From Clostridium tertium (lineage in GTDB: Bacteria > Bacillota > Clostridia > Clostridiales > Clostridiaceae): a stretch of DNA of 64,000 bases. This document shows positions 8,592 to 16,879 of this stretch, one piece after another (within the stretch, counting starts at the first letter, position 1; each line of letters opens with the position of its first letter). Location: positions 186,001-250,000 of the forward strand of contig NZ_JAGGJY010000001.1 of the NCBI RefSeq assembly GCF_017873245.1, in the 5' to 3' direction. The notes beneath the pieces are model-generated. The model saw only the letters and a list, made by a program, of their open reading frames with translations, had not been told where the DNA came from and searched no databases. Made by a program: the position numbers and the translations under genes.

Positions 8592-9548
8592 ATGAGTTAT
8601 TTAATATTAATAATAGGTTTTATACTACTAATAAAAGGTGCTGATATTTTTGTAGATGGAGCTGCAAAAATAGCTAAAAAGTTTGGAATACCATCAATAA
8701 TAGTAGGGTTAACAATAGTATCTTTAGGAACGAGTGCTCCAGAACTATCAGTTAGCTTAATAGCTTCCTTTGAAGGTAATAATGGAATAACAATTGGAAA
8801 TGTGTTAGGATCTAATATATTTAATACCCTTATGGTATTGGGAGTAACAGCAATTATAATGCCTATAGTAATTAAGAAAAATTCAGTAATTAAAGATTAT
8901 ATAATAAATATTGTCGTTTCAATTGTTTTATTAATTTTGACTTTTGGAAGAGTATTATTAAATAAAGAAGCTGCTTTAACAAGAATATCAGGAATAATAT
9001 TATTAATTTTATGTACAATTTATACATTGTATTTAATTAAATCTGCTAAAAGTAGAAAAGAAGAAGATTCAGAAGAGGAAGAAGATATAAAAATTTTAAG
9101 TTGTATAATAAAAATAATATTAGGAATTATAGGAATTATAGCTGGTGGTAATTTAGTTGTTAGTTCAGCATCAGATATAGCATATTCTTTTGGATTAAGT
9201 GACAAACTAGTCGGATTAACTATAGTGGCTGTAGGTACTTCATTGCCAGAATTAGTAACTACGATGATAGCATCAATTAAAGGAGAAAATGATATTGCTA
9301 TAGGAAATGTATTAGGTTCAAATATATTCAATATTTTATTAATACTAGGAGTTTCATCTTCAATTAATGCAATTCCAATTTCTTCATCACTATTAATAGA
9401 TATATTATTTTTAATAGTGATTTCTATAATACTTGGAATTTTTATGTTCAAAGGAAAGAAAGATAAATTAAAGCTTGATAAGCTTGAAGGTTTAATTTTA
9501 GTACTTTTATATATTATATATATGATTTACATAATATCGAGAAATTAA
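8592..9548 (+). CDS. Calcium/sodium antiporter (CaCA family, YrbG-like)
   Basis: A 318-residue membrane protein with two homologous halves. Each half carries the alpha-repeat signature: GTSAPELSVSL with GNVLGSNIFN in the first, and GTSLPELVTTM with GNVLGSNIFN in the second. These hold the cation-binding acidic residues of K+-independent Na+/Ca2+ exchangers. About ten membrane segments are visible. The halves are joined by an acidic cytoplasmic loop (KEEDSEEEEDIK, about 155-168), which could sense cations. A likely role is Ca2+ efflux. AAGGAG lies just before the ATG. Confidence 0.92.
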   Translation: MSYLILIIGFILLIKGADIFVDGAAKIAKKFGIPSIIVGLTIVSLGTSAPELSVSLIASFEGNNGITIGNVLGSNIFNTLMVLGVTAIIMPIVIKKNSVIKDYIINIVVSIVLLILTFGRVLLNKEAALTRISGIILLILCTIYTLYLIKSAKSRKEEDSEEEEDIKILSCIIKIILGIIGIIAGGNLVVSSASDIAYSFGLSDKLVGLTIVAVGTSLPELVTTMIASIKGENDIAIGNVLGSNIFNILLILGVSSSINAIPISSSLLIDILFLIVISIILGIFMFKGKKDKLKLDKLEGLILVLLYIIYMIYIISRN

Positions 9549-9670
9549 TATTTACTTTGGAAAAATAAAGCTTTATATTAGTTATTAATCCATATATACA
9601 ACATTTTTTATAACATTAAATTTGTACAAGAAACAAATAATAAGGATGTAAGTTATAGGAGGTGTTTAAG

Positions 9671-9784
9671 ATGACTAATGGATGTGGTTGTAAAAATAAA
9701 AAAGCAGAAGAAAAGAAACATACTGATGAATGTGGATGTCATGGAGCAAAAAAGACAGCTACAAATAATCAATGGGGTAAATAG
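9671..9784 (+). CDS. Small CGC-motif peptide (37 aa)
   Basis: An ORF of 37 residues that starts MTNGCGCKNKK. It carries two Cys-Gly-Cys motifs (residues 5-7 and 21-23, the second followed by His) separated by a Lys/Glu-rich linker, and ends in NNQWGK. A perfect AGGAGGTG site lies 7-10 bases before the ATG, and a 17-bp terminator stem follows, so this is very likely a real, separately expressed gene. The motif layout suggests binding of a thiophilic metal or disulfide exchange. No family is recognised. Confidence 0.75.
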   Translation: MTNGCGCKNKKAEEKKHTDECGCHGAKKTATNNQWGK

Positions 9785-9793
9785 TAATTAAAT

Positions 9794-9835
9794 AAAATAG
9801 TCTGTAATAAGCAAATGTTTATTACAGACTATTTT
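9794..9835 (+). terminator. Terminator after CGC peptide gene
   Basis: A perfect 17-bp stem (9794-9810 with 9819-9835, AAAATAGTCTGTAATAA and its complement) with an 8-base loop and a T-rich 3' arm. Confidence 0.92.
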
Positions 9836-9893
9836 ATCATTAAGGCACTTTAAATCATATTATATTAATAGAAAGATTAAGGATATGATATAA

Positions 9894-9992
9894 GTGAAGT
9901 TTTTACTAGTATTTGTAACTGAAGCTGTTGCCATAATTCTTGCAATAGTAGATATTATTCCCTATTTAAAGGAATATAAAAATAGGAGTTAA
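9894..9992 (+). CDS. Possible small membrane peptide (32 aa)
   Basis: A GTG-initiated ORF of 32 residues: one hydrophobic stretch (LLVFVTEAVAIILAIVDIIP) followed by a charged end (YLKEYKNRS). AAGGA lies 10 bases before the GTG. The stop falls just past the first arm of the hairpin at 9979-10008. The single-helix-plus-basic-tail layout fits a small membrane peptide, but the start is weak and no homologue is known to me, so it could be chance. Confidence 0.4.
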   Translation: MKFLLVFVTEAVAIILAIVDIIPYLKEYKNRS

Positions 9993-10008
9993 TTAAAACT
10001 CCTATTTT
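9979..10008. terminator. Bidirectional terminator
   Basis: A 12-bp perfect stem (AAAATAGGAGTT at 9979-9990 with 9997-10008) with a T-run on both strands. It serves the small ORF at 9894 and the DUF975 gene, whose stop codon touches it. Confidence 0.85.
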
Positions 10009-10625
10009 TATATATCATATTTTAATTTTAAATAAAAGTTTGTTTCTGTAACTTTTTGATAAGGATCAACCCATAAACTACCGATACCTAATGTTAATCC
10101 TGATAACAACCACCATCCAATAAATGAAAGCTGTAGTATAAATAACTCCCATTTATAGCCGTACATAAGATTTGAACTTTCTTGTAAACATTGTATTATT
10201 CCTTTATCAGGATTTTCAGCTAAAATATAAAATGCTTGTGAAAACATTAAAGCTACTATAATTCCAGGAATGATGAAAAATAATGTTCCTAATATTATAG
10301 CAATTCCCATTATAATAAATAATCCAAGTGCCTTAAAAAATATTTTGAATTGTGAAAATAAATCTGCAAATTTAGGTTCTTCTCTATTAGTTGTAAAGTT
10401 TAAAAGAAATTTACTTAAACCAGTAGATACAACACCACCAAATATCAAAGAGATTAAGTTTAATGTAAGAGTTAAGTTTTCTGAAATTTCTATTACGAAA
10501 TCTACACCCTTAGACATATTATAGGAGTTAATAATTAAATTTGATACAAGAACAGTAATTATTGCTAAGCCCCAATGACCTCTTAATTGTTCTTTTGCTT
10601 TAGATTTTAATTCAGCTCTATTCAT
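10008..10625 (-). CDS. DUF975 family membrane protein
   Basis: A 205-residue protein starting MNRAELKSKAKEQLRGHWG, the hallmark N-terminus of the DUF975 family. About four to five hydrophobic segments follow (near 17-33, 52-70, 98-128 and 158-180), including a glycine-rich FIIPGIIVALMFSQAFYILAENP stretch broken by polar residues. The function of the family is unknown. The start is backed by AGAGGTG. It is divergent from the gene at 10933, with about 300 bases between them. Confidence 0.82.
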   Translation of the reverse strand: MNRAELKSKAKEQLRGHWGLAIITVLVSNLIINSYNMSKGVDFVIEISENLTLTLNLISLIFGGVVSTGLSKFLLNFTTNREEPKFADLFSQFKIFFKALGLFIIMGIAIILGTLFFIIPGIIVALMFSQAFYILAENPDKGIIQCLQESSNLMYGYKWELFILQLSFIGWWLLSGLTLGIGSLWVDPYQKVTETNFYLKLKYDI

Positions 10626-10710
10626 TATACACCTCTAAAACTTATTTTAATATTATTATATAATATTTTATATCTAATAGTTTTTAATTAAAATTTTTAA
10701 TTTTCAGAAG

Positions 10711-10753
10711 ATATAATTTCTTATTAAATTATGAACTTAATAAGAAATTATAT
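10711..10753. repeat. 17-bp inverted repeat of unknown role
   Basis: ATATAATTTCTTATTAA (10711-10727) is perfectly complementary to 10737-10753 with a 9-base loop, and no upstream gene points into it. It could be the terminator of an unseen small RNA, or a binding site. Confidence 0.5.
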
Positions 10754-10864
10754 TTTAATATTAAATAGCTAATATCCTTACAAATAAAAAGTAAATAAAA
10801 ATACATAGTATAATTTTATAGTTTTATAGTTTTTAATGAGAGGTAAAGATTTTAAAAAAATATA

Positions 10865-10893
10865 TTTACAAACATTACATTATACTGTAATAT
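10865..10893 (+). promoter_or_regulatory. Candidate promoter with inverted repeat
   Basis: TTTACA (10865-10870) is followed after 17 bases by TAATAT (10888-10893), a good sigma-A-type pair. ATTACA-N6-TGTAAT (10874-10891) fills the spacer and could bind a dimeric repressor. The pair reads toward the gene at 10933. Confidence 0.45.
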
Positions 10894-10932
10894 ATACTAT
10901 ATAAAACGGTAAAAAATATCTGGGGGATGAAT

Positions 10933-12555
10933 ATGGATAATATTAGAAACATTACACCAAAAAAAGGATCATTTTTAAAATATCTAGGATGGCTAATTAC
11001 AGCTTACATAGTAGCAGGAATATTTTTAGCTTTTAATAGTAAGTTGATATTAGATTTTACATTAAGTTCATTTTATATTGTAGGAATATTTGTTGTAGTA
11101 ACAGCAGTTTATGCTTTTTTTACATTTAATAAGAAGTATGGACTAGCAGCAGTTATAGTAGCTGTAATTTATATTTTATCATTAGTGGTATTTAGTCCTA
11201 TAGTTAGCTATAAAGCTCATAGAGAATTAATTGGTAATATTGAAGGTGTTGAATTTAGTAATGAAATTGAGCATATAGATTTAAAGCAATTACCAACAAT
11301 AGATAAAGAAGTAGCATATAAGTTGGCAGATAAAAAATTAGGGGAAATACCTAGTTTAGGAAGCCAAGTAACTATTGGAGATTTAACATTACAAAGCGTG
11401 GGTGGACAACTTTACTATGTTGCCCCTTTAGAGCATTCATCATTATTTAAATGGTTTACTAACAGAGAAGGAACAACAGGATATATAAAGGTAAGTGCAA
11501 CAAATGAAAGTGACGTTCAATTAGTAACAGAAGTGAATGGAAAAGATATTAAAATTAAATATTTAGAATCAGCGTATCTTTTTAGTGATTTGCACAGAGC
11601 AGCTTATATTAAAGATATGAAAGCAGGGCATACTGATTTTACATTTGAATTAGATGATGAGGGAAATCCATATTGGGTTGTTACTAGATATGACAATGCT
11701 ATTGGAATAACAGAAGCAAAAGCAACAGGAGTATTAGTGTTAGATGCTGAGACTGGAGAATCTAATATTTATGGAATAGAAGATGCACCAAAGTGGATAG
11801 ATAGAATTCAACCAGATAGATATATAAAAAATTATATAGATAAATGGGGAGAACTTGTTCATGGGGTATTTAACTTTAGTGATAAAGATAAGTTAAAGTC
11901 TACAGATGGAATGAATTTAATATTTAATAATGATGAATGTTATTATTTTACTGGAGTAACATCAGTGGGAAATGATGAAGGGTTAGTAGGGTTTACTTTA
12001 ACTAATACAAGAACAGGTGAAACAAACTTATATAAAACATCAGGAGCAACAGAAACTGCAAGTATGAAATCTGCACAAGGTAAGGTTCAACAATATGGAT
12101 ATACAGCAACCCTGCCGTATTTAATAAATATACAAAATGAACCAACTTATTTTATGACTTTAAAAGATTCTAATGGATTAGTTAAACAATATGCTATGGT
12201 AAATGTCAGAAACTACAATATAGTGGGAGTTGGAGATTCATTACAGTCAACTCTTAATAAATATTTAGAAGGATTAACAAATACTAATATTTCACTTGAA
12301 GGAAGTAATAGTGAAGAAACATTAGAAGGTGAAATCGAAAGAATTGGATTAGTTGTTAAGGATGGAACTAGTATTTATGATATAAGAATAAAAGGAAATG
12401 ATAATATATTTTCAGTTTCAACAGAAACATCAAGAGAAGTAGCATTAAGTTCTGTTGGTGATAAGATAGTAGTTAAATTTATAAAAGTTGGAGATGGAAA
12501 ATTTATATTAACAAATTCATTTGAAAATATTAGTTTAAAGGGAATACAAAATTAA
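10933..12555 (+). CDS. Membrane-anchored protein with large extracytoplasmic domain
   Basis: 540 residues, family not recognised. Three membrane segments occupy the first 100 residues (near 18-36, 44-64 and 72-95). About 440 mostly hydrophilic residues then follow, rich in beta-strand pattern, with repeated short motifs such as GVLVLDAETGES, GFTLTNTRTGET and YTATLPYLI that resemble duplicated PepSY-like units. The last 70 residues look like a separate small beta domain (EGEIERIGLVVKDGTSIYDIRIKG). An ATG at 10927 abuts the GGGGG site; the ATG at 10933 has proper spacing and is preferred. It is followed by its own terminator. Confidence 0.75.
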   Translation: MDNIRNITPKKGSFLKYLGWLITAYIVAGIFLAFNSKLILDFTLSSFYIVGIFVVVTAVYAFFTFNKKYGLAAVIVAVIYILSLVVFSPIVSYKAHRELIGNIEGVEFSNEIEHIDLKQLPTIDKEVAYKLADKKLGEIPSLGSQVTIGDLTLQSVGGQLYYVAPLEHSSLFKWFTNREGTTGYIKVSATNESDVQLVTEVNGKDIKIKYLESAYLFSDLHRAAYIKDMKAGHTDFTFELDDEGNPYWVVTRYDNAIGITEAKATGVLVLDAETGESNIYGIEDAPKWIDRIQPDRYIKNYIDKWGELVHGVFNFSDKDKLKSTDGMNLIFNNDECYYFTGVTSVGNDEGLVGFTLTNTRTGETNLYKTSGATETASMKSAQGKVQQYGYTATLPYLINIQNEPTYFMTLKDSNGLVKQYAMVNVRNYNIVGVGDSLQSTLNKYLEGLTNTNISLEGSNSEETLEGEIERIGLVVKDGTSIYDIRIKGNDNIFSVSTETSREVALSSVGDKIVVKFIKVGDGKFILTNSFENISLKGIQN

Positions 12556-12663
12556 TAAAATTAAATATGCTGTCACAAAATTAAAAATTTAAATGTAAAA
12601 TTAAGTTAAAAATATTTAGTTAGTTTAATATATGAAATATTATTACAAATTTACATTGTAACT

Positions 12664-12692
12664 AAAAGGGGATATCGCTGATATCCCCTTTT
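12664..12692 (+). terminator. Terminator
   Basis: A perfect 13-bp stem AAAAGGGGATATC (12664-12676) with its complement (12680-12692), a 3-base loop and a T-rich 3' side. It is placed about 110 bases after the 10933-12555 gene. Confidence 0.9.
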
Positions 12693-12823
12693 AATTTTGG
12701 AGCAAAGAATAAAATGATTTATATTTAATAATTATTTTGTTAATAAAAGTAGTAATATAATTTAAATTTAACACATAAAATGTTTAGAACATTATAAGAG
12801 CAAGTTTTATATAGAGGTGTTAA

Positions 12824-13765
12824 ATGAAGATAAAAATAGATATATATTCAGGATTTTTAGGAGCAGGAAAAACCTTTCTTATGAAAAAACTTATTACTGA
12901 AGGAGCATATGAAAAAAACATAGCAATTATAGAAAATGAGTTTGGAGAGGTAAGTATTGATGCAGCTATACTTAGACAATCTAGTATAGAAGTTAAGGAA
13001 ATAAATTCAGGCTGTATTTGCTGCCAAGTTAATGGTGATTTTAAGGAAGCAGTATTAGAAGTAATAGAAAAATATAATCCAGATAGAATAATTGTTGAAC
13101 CTTCAGGGGTTGCAAAGTTAACAGATATAATAAAAGTATTTAGGGAAGGAAAATTAAAAGAAAAATCAGAAGTTGATAATATAATTACTGTTATTGATCC
13201 TGAAAAATTTGATATGTATATTAATAATTTTAAAAATTTTTATGAAGATCAAATATTAAATACTAAGAAAATAGTTTTAAGTAGAGTTCAAAAGTTAGAT
13301 TATGAAAAAGTACAAGATGTAGTTTCAAAAATAAGAAAATTAAATAAACGAGCAGTTATTATTAGTGAAGATTGGAGAAAGATAAAGGGAAAGGAAATAT
13401 TAAATCAAAATGACTATGAAAGTTTAAATTTAAAGAGCAGTAACTTATTTAAGCCTAGATTAAGTAAAAAGTTAGAAGAGTTCAAGAAAGCTGATGAAGT
13501 TTTTGAAACTTTTGCAATATATCCTAATTCTAAGATATCTAAATTAGAATTAATATCAAAGTTTAAATTTATATCTTCATCAAAAAGCTATGGGGATGTG
13601 TTAAGAGCTAAGGGAATTATTAAGCTTATAGATGGAAGCTATGGGCAGTTTGATTTTGTAAAAGATGAATTTGATATTAGAGAAATAAAAGATAATAACA
13701 GTAGTGTAATATCTTTTATTGGTATTAAATTAAACAAAGAAGAGCTAAAAGGGCTTTTTAAATGA
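12824..13765 (+). CDS. CobW-family (G3E) GTPase, metal chaperone
   Basis: 313 residues with Walker A GFLGAGKT (10-17), the metal-binding CICC motif (C64, C66, C67) in NSGCICCQVNGDF, and EPSG (92-95). This is the signature of COG0523 GTPases, which deliver metals such as zinc or cobalt. A C-terminal CobW-C-like region follows (residues about 205-313). It is the first gene of a tight four-gene unit with a second P-loop protein, a permease and a TIGR03943 protein. In Bacillus such genes belong to zinc-limitation responses, so zinc is a plausible metal here. I find no clear Zur box upstream. Confidence 0.88.
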   Translation: MKIKIDIYSGFLGAGKTFLMKKLITEGAYEKNIAIIENEFGEVSIDAAILRQSSIEVKEINSGCICCQVNGDFKEAVLEVIEKYNPDRIIVEPSGVAKLTDIIKVFREGKLKEKSEVDNIITVIDPEKFDMYINNFKNFYEDQILNTKKIVLSRVQKLDYEKVQDVVSKIRKLNKRAVIISEDWRKIKGKEILNQNDYESLNLKSSNLFKPRLSKKLEEFKKADEVFETFAIYPNSKISKLELISKFKFISSSKSYGDVLRAKGIIKLIDGSYGQFDFVKDEFDIREIKDNNSSVISFIGIKLNKEELKGLFK

Positions 13766-13775
13766 GGATAAGAAA

Positions 13776-14399
13776 ATGAAGTGTAAGCTAGAAGTTGTAA
13801 GCGGATTTTTAGGCTCAGGTAAAACATCTTTTATAAATTCGTATTTGAAAACAGAAGTGTGCAGTAAACAAGAAATATTAGTAGTTCTTCTAGAAAGAGG
13901 ATCTACTAATATTGAAAAAGGTTTTAGGAATGTAAAAATAATTTATTTAAATAATTGCAATAATATAGAAAGTGTTTTGTTAGACGAAATAAAATATAAA
14001 AATTACAATAGGATAATAATAGAATTTAATGGAACTTATAGTTTAGATGTAATTGCCAATCTTATTAAGAATAAAAAAATTAAAGAAAAAATAAATTTCT
14101 ATGGAAATTATTATATAGGAGAATCAAGTAACTTAGAAGTTTATTTAAAAAATATGGGAGAGCTTATAATACCATTTGTACAATCAAGTAAAATTATTGT
14201 TTTAAATAATTTAAATTCTATAAATGAAGAAAAAAGAGAAAGCTTAGTAAATATACTTGAAAGTATTAATCTTACTGCACCAATTATATGTTCTTTAAGC
14301 ATAAATAATTTAGAAGAAGATTTGAAATCAAGTAGTTATTTTAAAGAAAGTATATTGACTAGGAGAATTAAAACTCTTCTTAATAAGGAGGGAAGATAA
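13776..14399 (+). CDS. Small CobW-like P-loop protein without the CxCC motif
   Basis: 207 residues. It starts like its neighbour (KLEVVSGFLGSGKTSFIN, P-loop at 10-17) and keeps an IIIEFNGT strand where the neighbour has the IIVEPSG motif. It has lost the CICC metal motif and the whole C-terminal domain. It is therefore a shortened paralogue or sister-family member, and may act as a partner rather than a metal carrier. It starts 10 bases after the first CobW gene, with only a weak ribosome binding site, which suggests coupled translation. The permease gene starts 3 bases after its stop. Confidence 0.75.
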   Translation: MKCKLEVVSGFLGSGKTSFINSYLKTEVCSKQEILVVLLERGSTNIEKGFRNVKIIYLNNCNNIESVLLDEIKYKNYNRIIIEFNGTYSLDVIANLIKNKKIKEKINFYGNYYIGESSNLEVYLKNMGELIIPFVQSSKIIVLNNLNSINEEKRESLVNILESINLTAPIICSLSINNLEEDLKSSSYFKESILTRRIKTLLNKEGR

Positions 14400-14402
14400 A
14401 GG

Positions 14403-15308
14403 GTGGGTATTGGTTTAGAAAAATGGGCTAACACATTTATAAGCATGATTTTAGAAGCATTACCTTTTATATTAATTGGATCCATTGTTTCAGCAGTAAT
14501 ACAAATGTACATTTCAGAGGAATTAGTAAAAAAAATACTTCCTAAAAATAAGTTTATTTCAATAATATTTGCAGCATTTGCTGGAGTTTTTATTCCAATA
14601 TGCGAATGTGCTATAGTACCTATTGCAAAAAGCTTAATTAAAAAAGGAGTACCTGTAGGAGTTTCAATAGTATTTATGCTTTGTGTTCCTATTGTTAATC
14701 CTGTAGTTATGGCATCAACTTTTTATGCATTTAATGACATAAGAGTTGTTTTAGTAAGAGTATTTGGTGGAATATTATGTGCTATAATTATAGGAATTTT
14801 AATAGATTTATTAACTAATAGAAGAAAAGAAGTTATAAAAAATACTTTTGATTATGAAAATTTATGTGACTGTGGTTGTGTAGTAACAGATTATTTTTAT
14901 AATAAATCAAAAATAAGGTTATGTTTAGAGCATGCTAATAAGGAGTTTTCAAATATATTAAAGTACTACATATTTGGGTCTTTTCTATCTAGTATATTTA
15001 TAACTATGGTTGATGAAACTATGCTAAATAATATGGCCAATGGAAAGTATTTAGCTATAATTGTAATGATGTTACTTTCCTTCTTACTTTCTTTATGTTC
15101 AGAAGCTGATGCATTTATAGCAAAAGGATTTTTAGAGCATTTTGGACTACCAGCTATATCAGGATTTTTGATACTTGGACCAATGATAGATTTAAAAAAT
15201 GCTATAATAGTTGGCTCGTATTTTAAAAAAGGATTTACAATTAAACTTATTACCTTAATTGTTTTAGTTGTACTAGCGTTTTCAGTAAGTTTAACAATAA
15301 TCATATAG
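14403..15308 (+). CDS. DUF318-type permease (YcgR/YraQ family)
   Basis: 301 residues with about eight membrane segments. The family pattern is visible in both halves: ALPFILIGSIVSAVIQ and FIPICECAIVPIAKSL near the start, and LSLCSEADAFIAKGF with GPMIDLKN near the end. A cytoplasmic loop with CDCGC (about 157-161) may bind metal. The start is GTG 14403, eleven bases after AAGGAGG. Members of this family are encoded next to TIGR03943 (YcgQ-like) proteins, exactly as here. The substrate is unproven; a metal or metal complex is suggested by the CobW neighbours. Confidence 0.82.
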   Translation: MGIGLEKWANTFISMILEALPFILIGSIVSAVIQMYISEELVKKILPKNKFISIIFAAFAGVFIPICECAIVPIAKSLIKKGVPVGVSIVFMLCVPIVNPVVMASTFYAFNDIRVVLVRVFGGILCAIIIGILIDLLTNRRKEVIKNTFDYENLCDCGCVVTDYFYNKSKIRLCLEHANKEFSNILKYYIFGSFLSSIFITMVDETMLNNMANGKYLAIIVMMLLSFLLSLCSEADAFIAKGFLEHFGLPAISGFLILGPMIDLKNAIIVGSYFKKGFTIKLITLIVLVVLAFSVSLTIII

Positions 15309-15316
15309 GAGGTAAT

Positions 15317-15970
15317 ATGAAGAAATTTAATATAGATGAATTTATATGGCTATTAATATTAATTCTTTTAACAGCATTTATTGGTTATTTAATGATGTCA
15401 GGTTATATATATAATTTTTTAAGTCCTAAAACTGCTAAAAATTTATATATAGCTTTAGTAATATTATCTGTTTTGATTATAGTTCAAATATTTAAAGTTA
15501 TAAGCTTCAATACTAGAAAAGATAATTCAATTAGTTATATACCTATAATATTTACTTTAGCAATTGGAGTTTTTATATTATTAAATGACTTTGTTTCTCA
15601 AGAGCAATTTAGTAAAAATGACCATAAATTTAAAAATAGTTATGGGAATCAAGCAATAGAAATATCTTATGAAAATCATCATATAATTGAAGAAATTAAT
15701 GAAAGTGGACAAGAGTATTTAGGGAAATATATAATATTCACTGGATTTGTACACAAGCATAATGGAGAAGAAAAATTTATTTTAGCAAGAGAAGAAATGA
15801 ACTGCTGTGTAGCAGATTCAGTAATAATAGGATTGAATTCAATATGTCAAGATACTTTAAATGAAGGGCAATGGATTAAAGCTTTAGGTAAAATAGAATA
15901 TGATGGAGAATATTACTTTAACATAGAGGAATATATTAAGGTGAAACCACCAGATAACCAATATTTTTAA
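15317..15970 (+). CDS. TIGR03943/DUF1980 family protein (permease partner)
   Basis: 217 residues: two membrane segments at about 12-30 and 41-58, a third near 75-92, then an outward-facing domain of about 120 residues. That domain carries the conserved YLGKYIIFTGFVHK and REEMNCCVADS patterns of the family (YcgQ-like), with two adjacent cysteines that could bind metal. It begins 8 bases after the permease gene, with AGGAGG ahead of the ATG, and closes the CobW operon. It is known only as the regular genomic partner of DUF318 permeases. Confidence 0.85.
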   Translation: MKKFNIDEFIWLLILILLTAFIGYLMMSGYIYNFLSPKTAKNLYIALVILSVLIIVQIFKVISFNTRKDNSISYIPIIFTLAIGVFILLNDFVSQEQFSKNDHKFKNSYGNQAIEISYENHHIIEEINESGQEYLGKYIIFTGFVHKHNGEEKFILAREEMNCCVADSVIIGLNSICQDTLNEGQWIKALGKIEYDGEYYFNIEEYIKVKPPDNQYF

Positions 15971-15973
15971 CAA

Positions 15974-16010
15974 AAAGTGACTAGTTATATCTTTTATAAC
16001 TAGTCACTTT
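15974..16010. terminator. Bidirectional terminator
   Basis: A perfect 16-bp stem AAAGTGACTAGTTATA (15974-15989) with 15995-16010. It serves the CobW operon and the convergent cation transporter gene. Confidence 0.92.
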
Positions 16011-16018
16011 ATTTATAA

Positions 16019-16879
16019 TCATTCAGGTTCAACATGAATAATGATATCTATTTTTTTTCCTAGTCTATCAGATAAAGTATTTTCAACTTTATGAACAAGG
16101 CTATGTGCTTCATCAACGCTTAATTTTGAGTCTACTTTTATGTGCATATCTAAGAATACATAATCCTTATATCCTCTAGATCTAATATTATGAACATTTT
16201 TAATATCATCAAATTCATCTAAAATATCAACAACAACTTCCTGATCTAACATCACCTTATCTGTTAAAGAAGAAAGATTATCTTTAAATATTTCGTAAGA
16301 TGCATGAAGAATAAATAAAGCAACAACAAAAGATGTAATTGTATCTATTACAGGTGGAAGTCCAAGTTTTACAGAAAATAAAGCTATAAGTACTCCAATG
16401 GAGACAAAAATATCACTCTTAGTATGAAGAGAATCAGCTATTAATAATTGACTATTAAGCTTTTGACCTTGCCTATTTTCATAAGAGGCAACAAATATAT
16501 TAATAAATAAAGTTATTAATATAATAATTAAACTTTCTAGACTAACTTCTAATGTTGAAGGATTAAATAATTTACTAATAGAAGATTTAATAACATTAAA
16601 AGATATAAATAGAAGCATTGTGCCTATAAACATACTTGCAATTGTTTCGAATTTTTTATGACCATATGGATGATCGATATCTTTAGGTTTTGAAGCCATA
16701 ACGATTCCAATCATTCCTACAATATTCGATGCACCATCTGAAATGGAATGAAAGCCATCAGCCATCACACTAGCACTATTAATAATTAATCCAACTACTA
16801 TTTTTGATACTGCAACAACTATATTGGCAATTAATATTACTAATAATATAATTTTAACTTTTTTATAATTAGATTCTAT
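16019..16879 (-). CDS. Cation diffusion facilitator family transporter, no canonical start codon
   Basis: A CDF-type metal/H+ antiporter with the family motifs ADGFHSISDGASN, DHPYGHKKFE and LIADSLHTKSDIF (paired H/D metal sites), and a C-terminal cytoplasmic dimer domain (DMHIKVD, IIIHVEPE). The first membrane segment (KKVKIILLVILIANIVVAV) is coded upstream of the first GTG (16768). The frame stays open to a TGA at 16913-16915, but contains no ATG, GTG or TTG in between. AAAGGAG (16889-16895 on the plus strand) stands nine bases before an ATA codon at 16877-16879, exactly where the start is expected. Coordinates assume ATA initiation, giving 286 residues, the usual length. Otherwise the gene has lost its start. 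Confidence 0.75.
   Translation of the reverse strand: MESNYKKVKIILLVILIANIVVAVSKIVVGLIINSASVMADGFHSISDGASNIVGMIGIVMASKPKDIDHPYGHKKFETIASMFIGTMLLFISFNVIKSSISKLFNPSTLEVSLESLIIILITLFINIFVASYENRQGQKLNSQLLIADSLHTKSDIFVSIGVLIALFSVKLGLPPVIDTITSFVVALFILHASYEIFKDNLSSLTDKVMLDQEVVVDILDEFDDIKNVHNIRSRGYKDYVFLDMHIKVDSKLSVDEAHSLVHKVENTLSDRLGKKIDIIIHVEPE

Larger units (their letters stand above)
10626..10932. other. Intergenic region between divergent genes
   Basis: 307 bases, very AT-rich, without a convincing ORF. They hold a long AT-only hairpin (10711-10753) and a candidate promoter with an inverted repeat (10865-10893) reading into the gene at 10933. I see no riboswitch-like structure. Confidence 0.6.
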
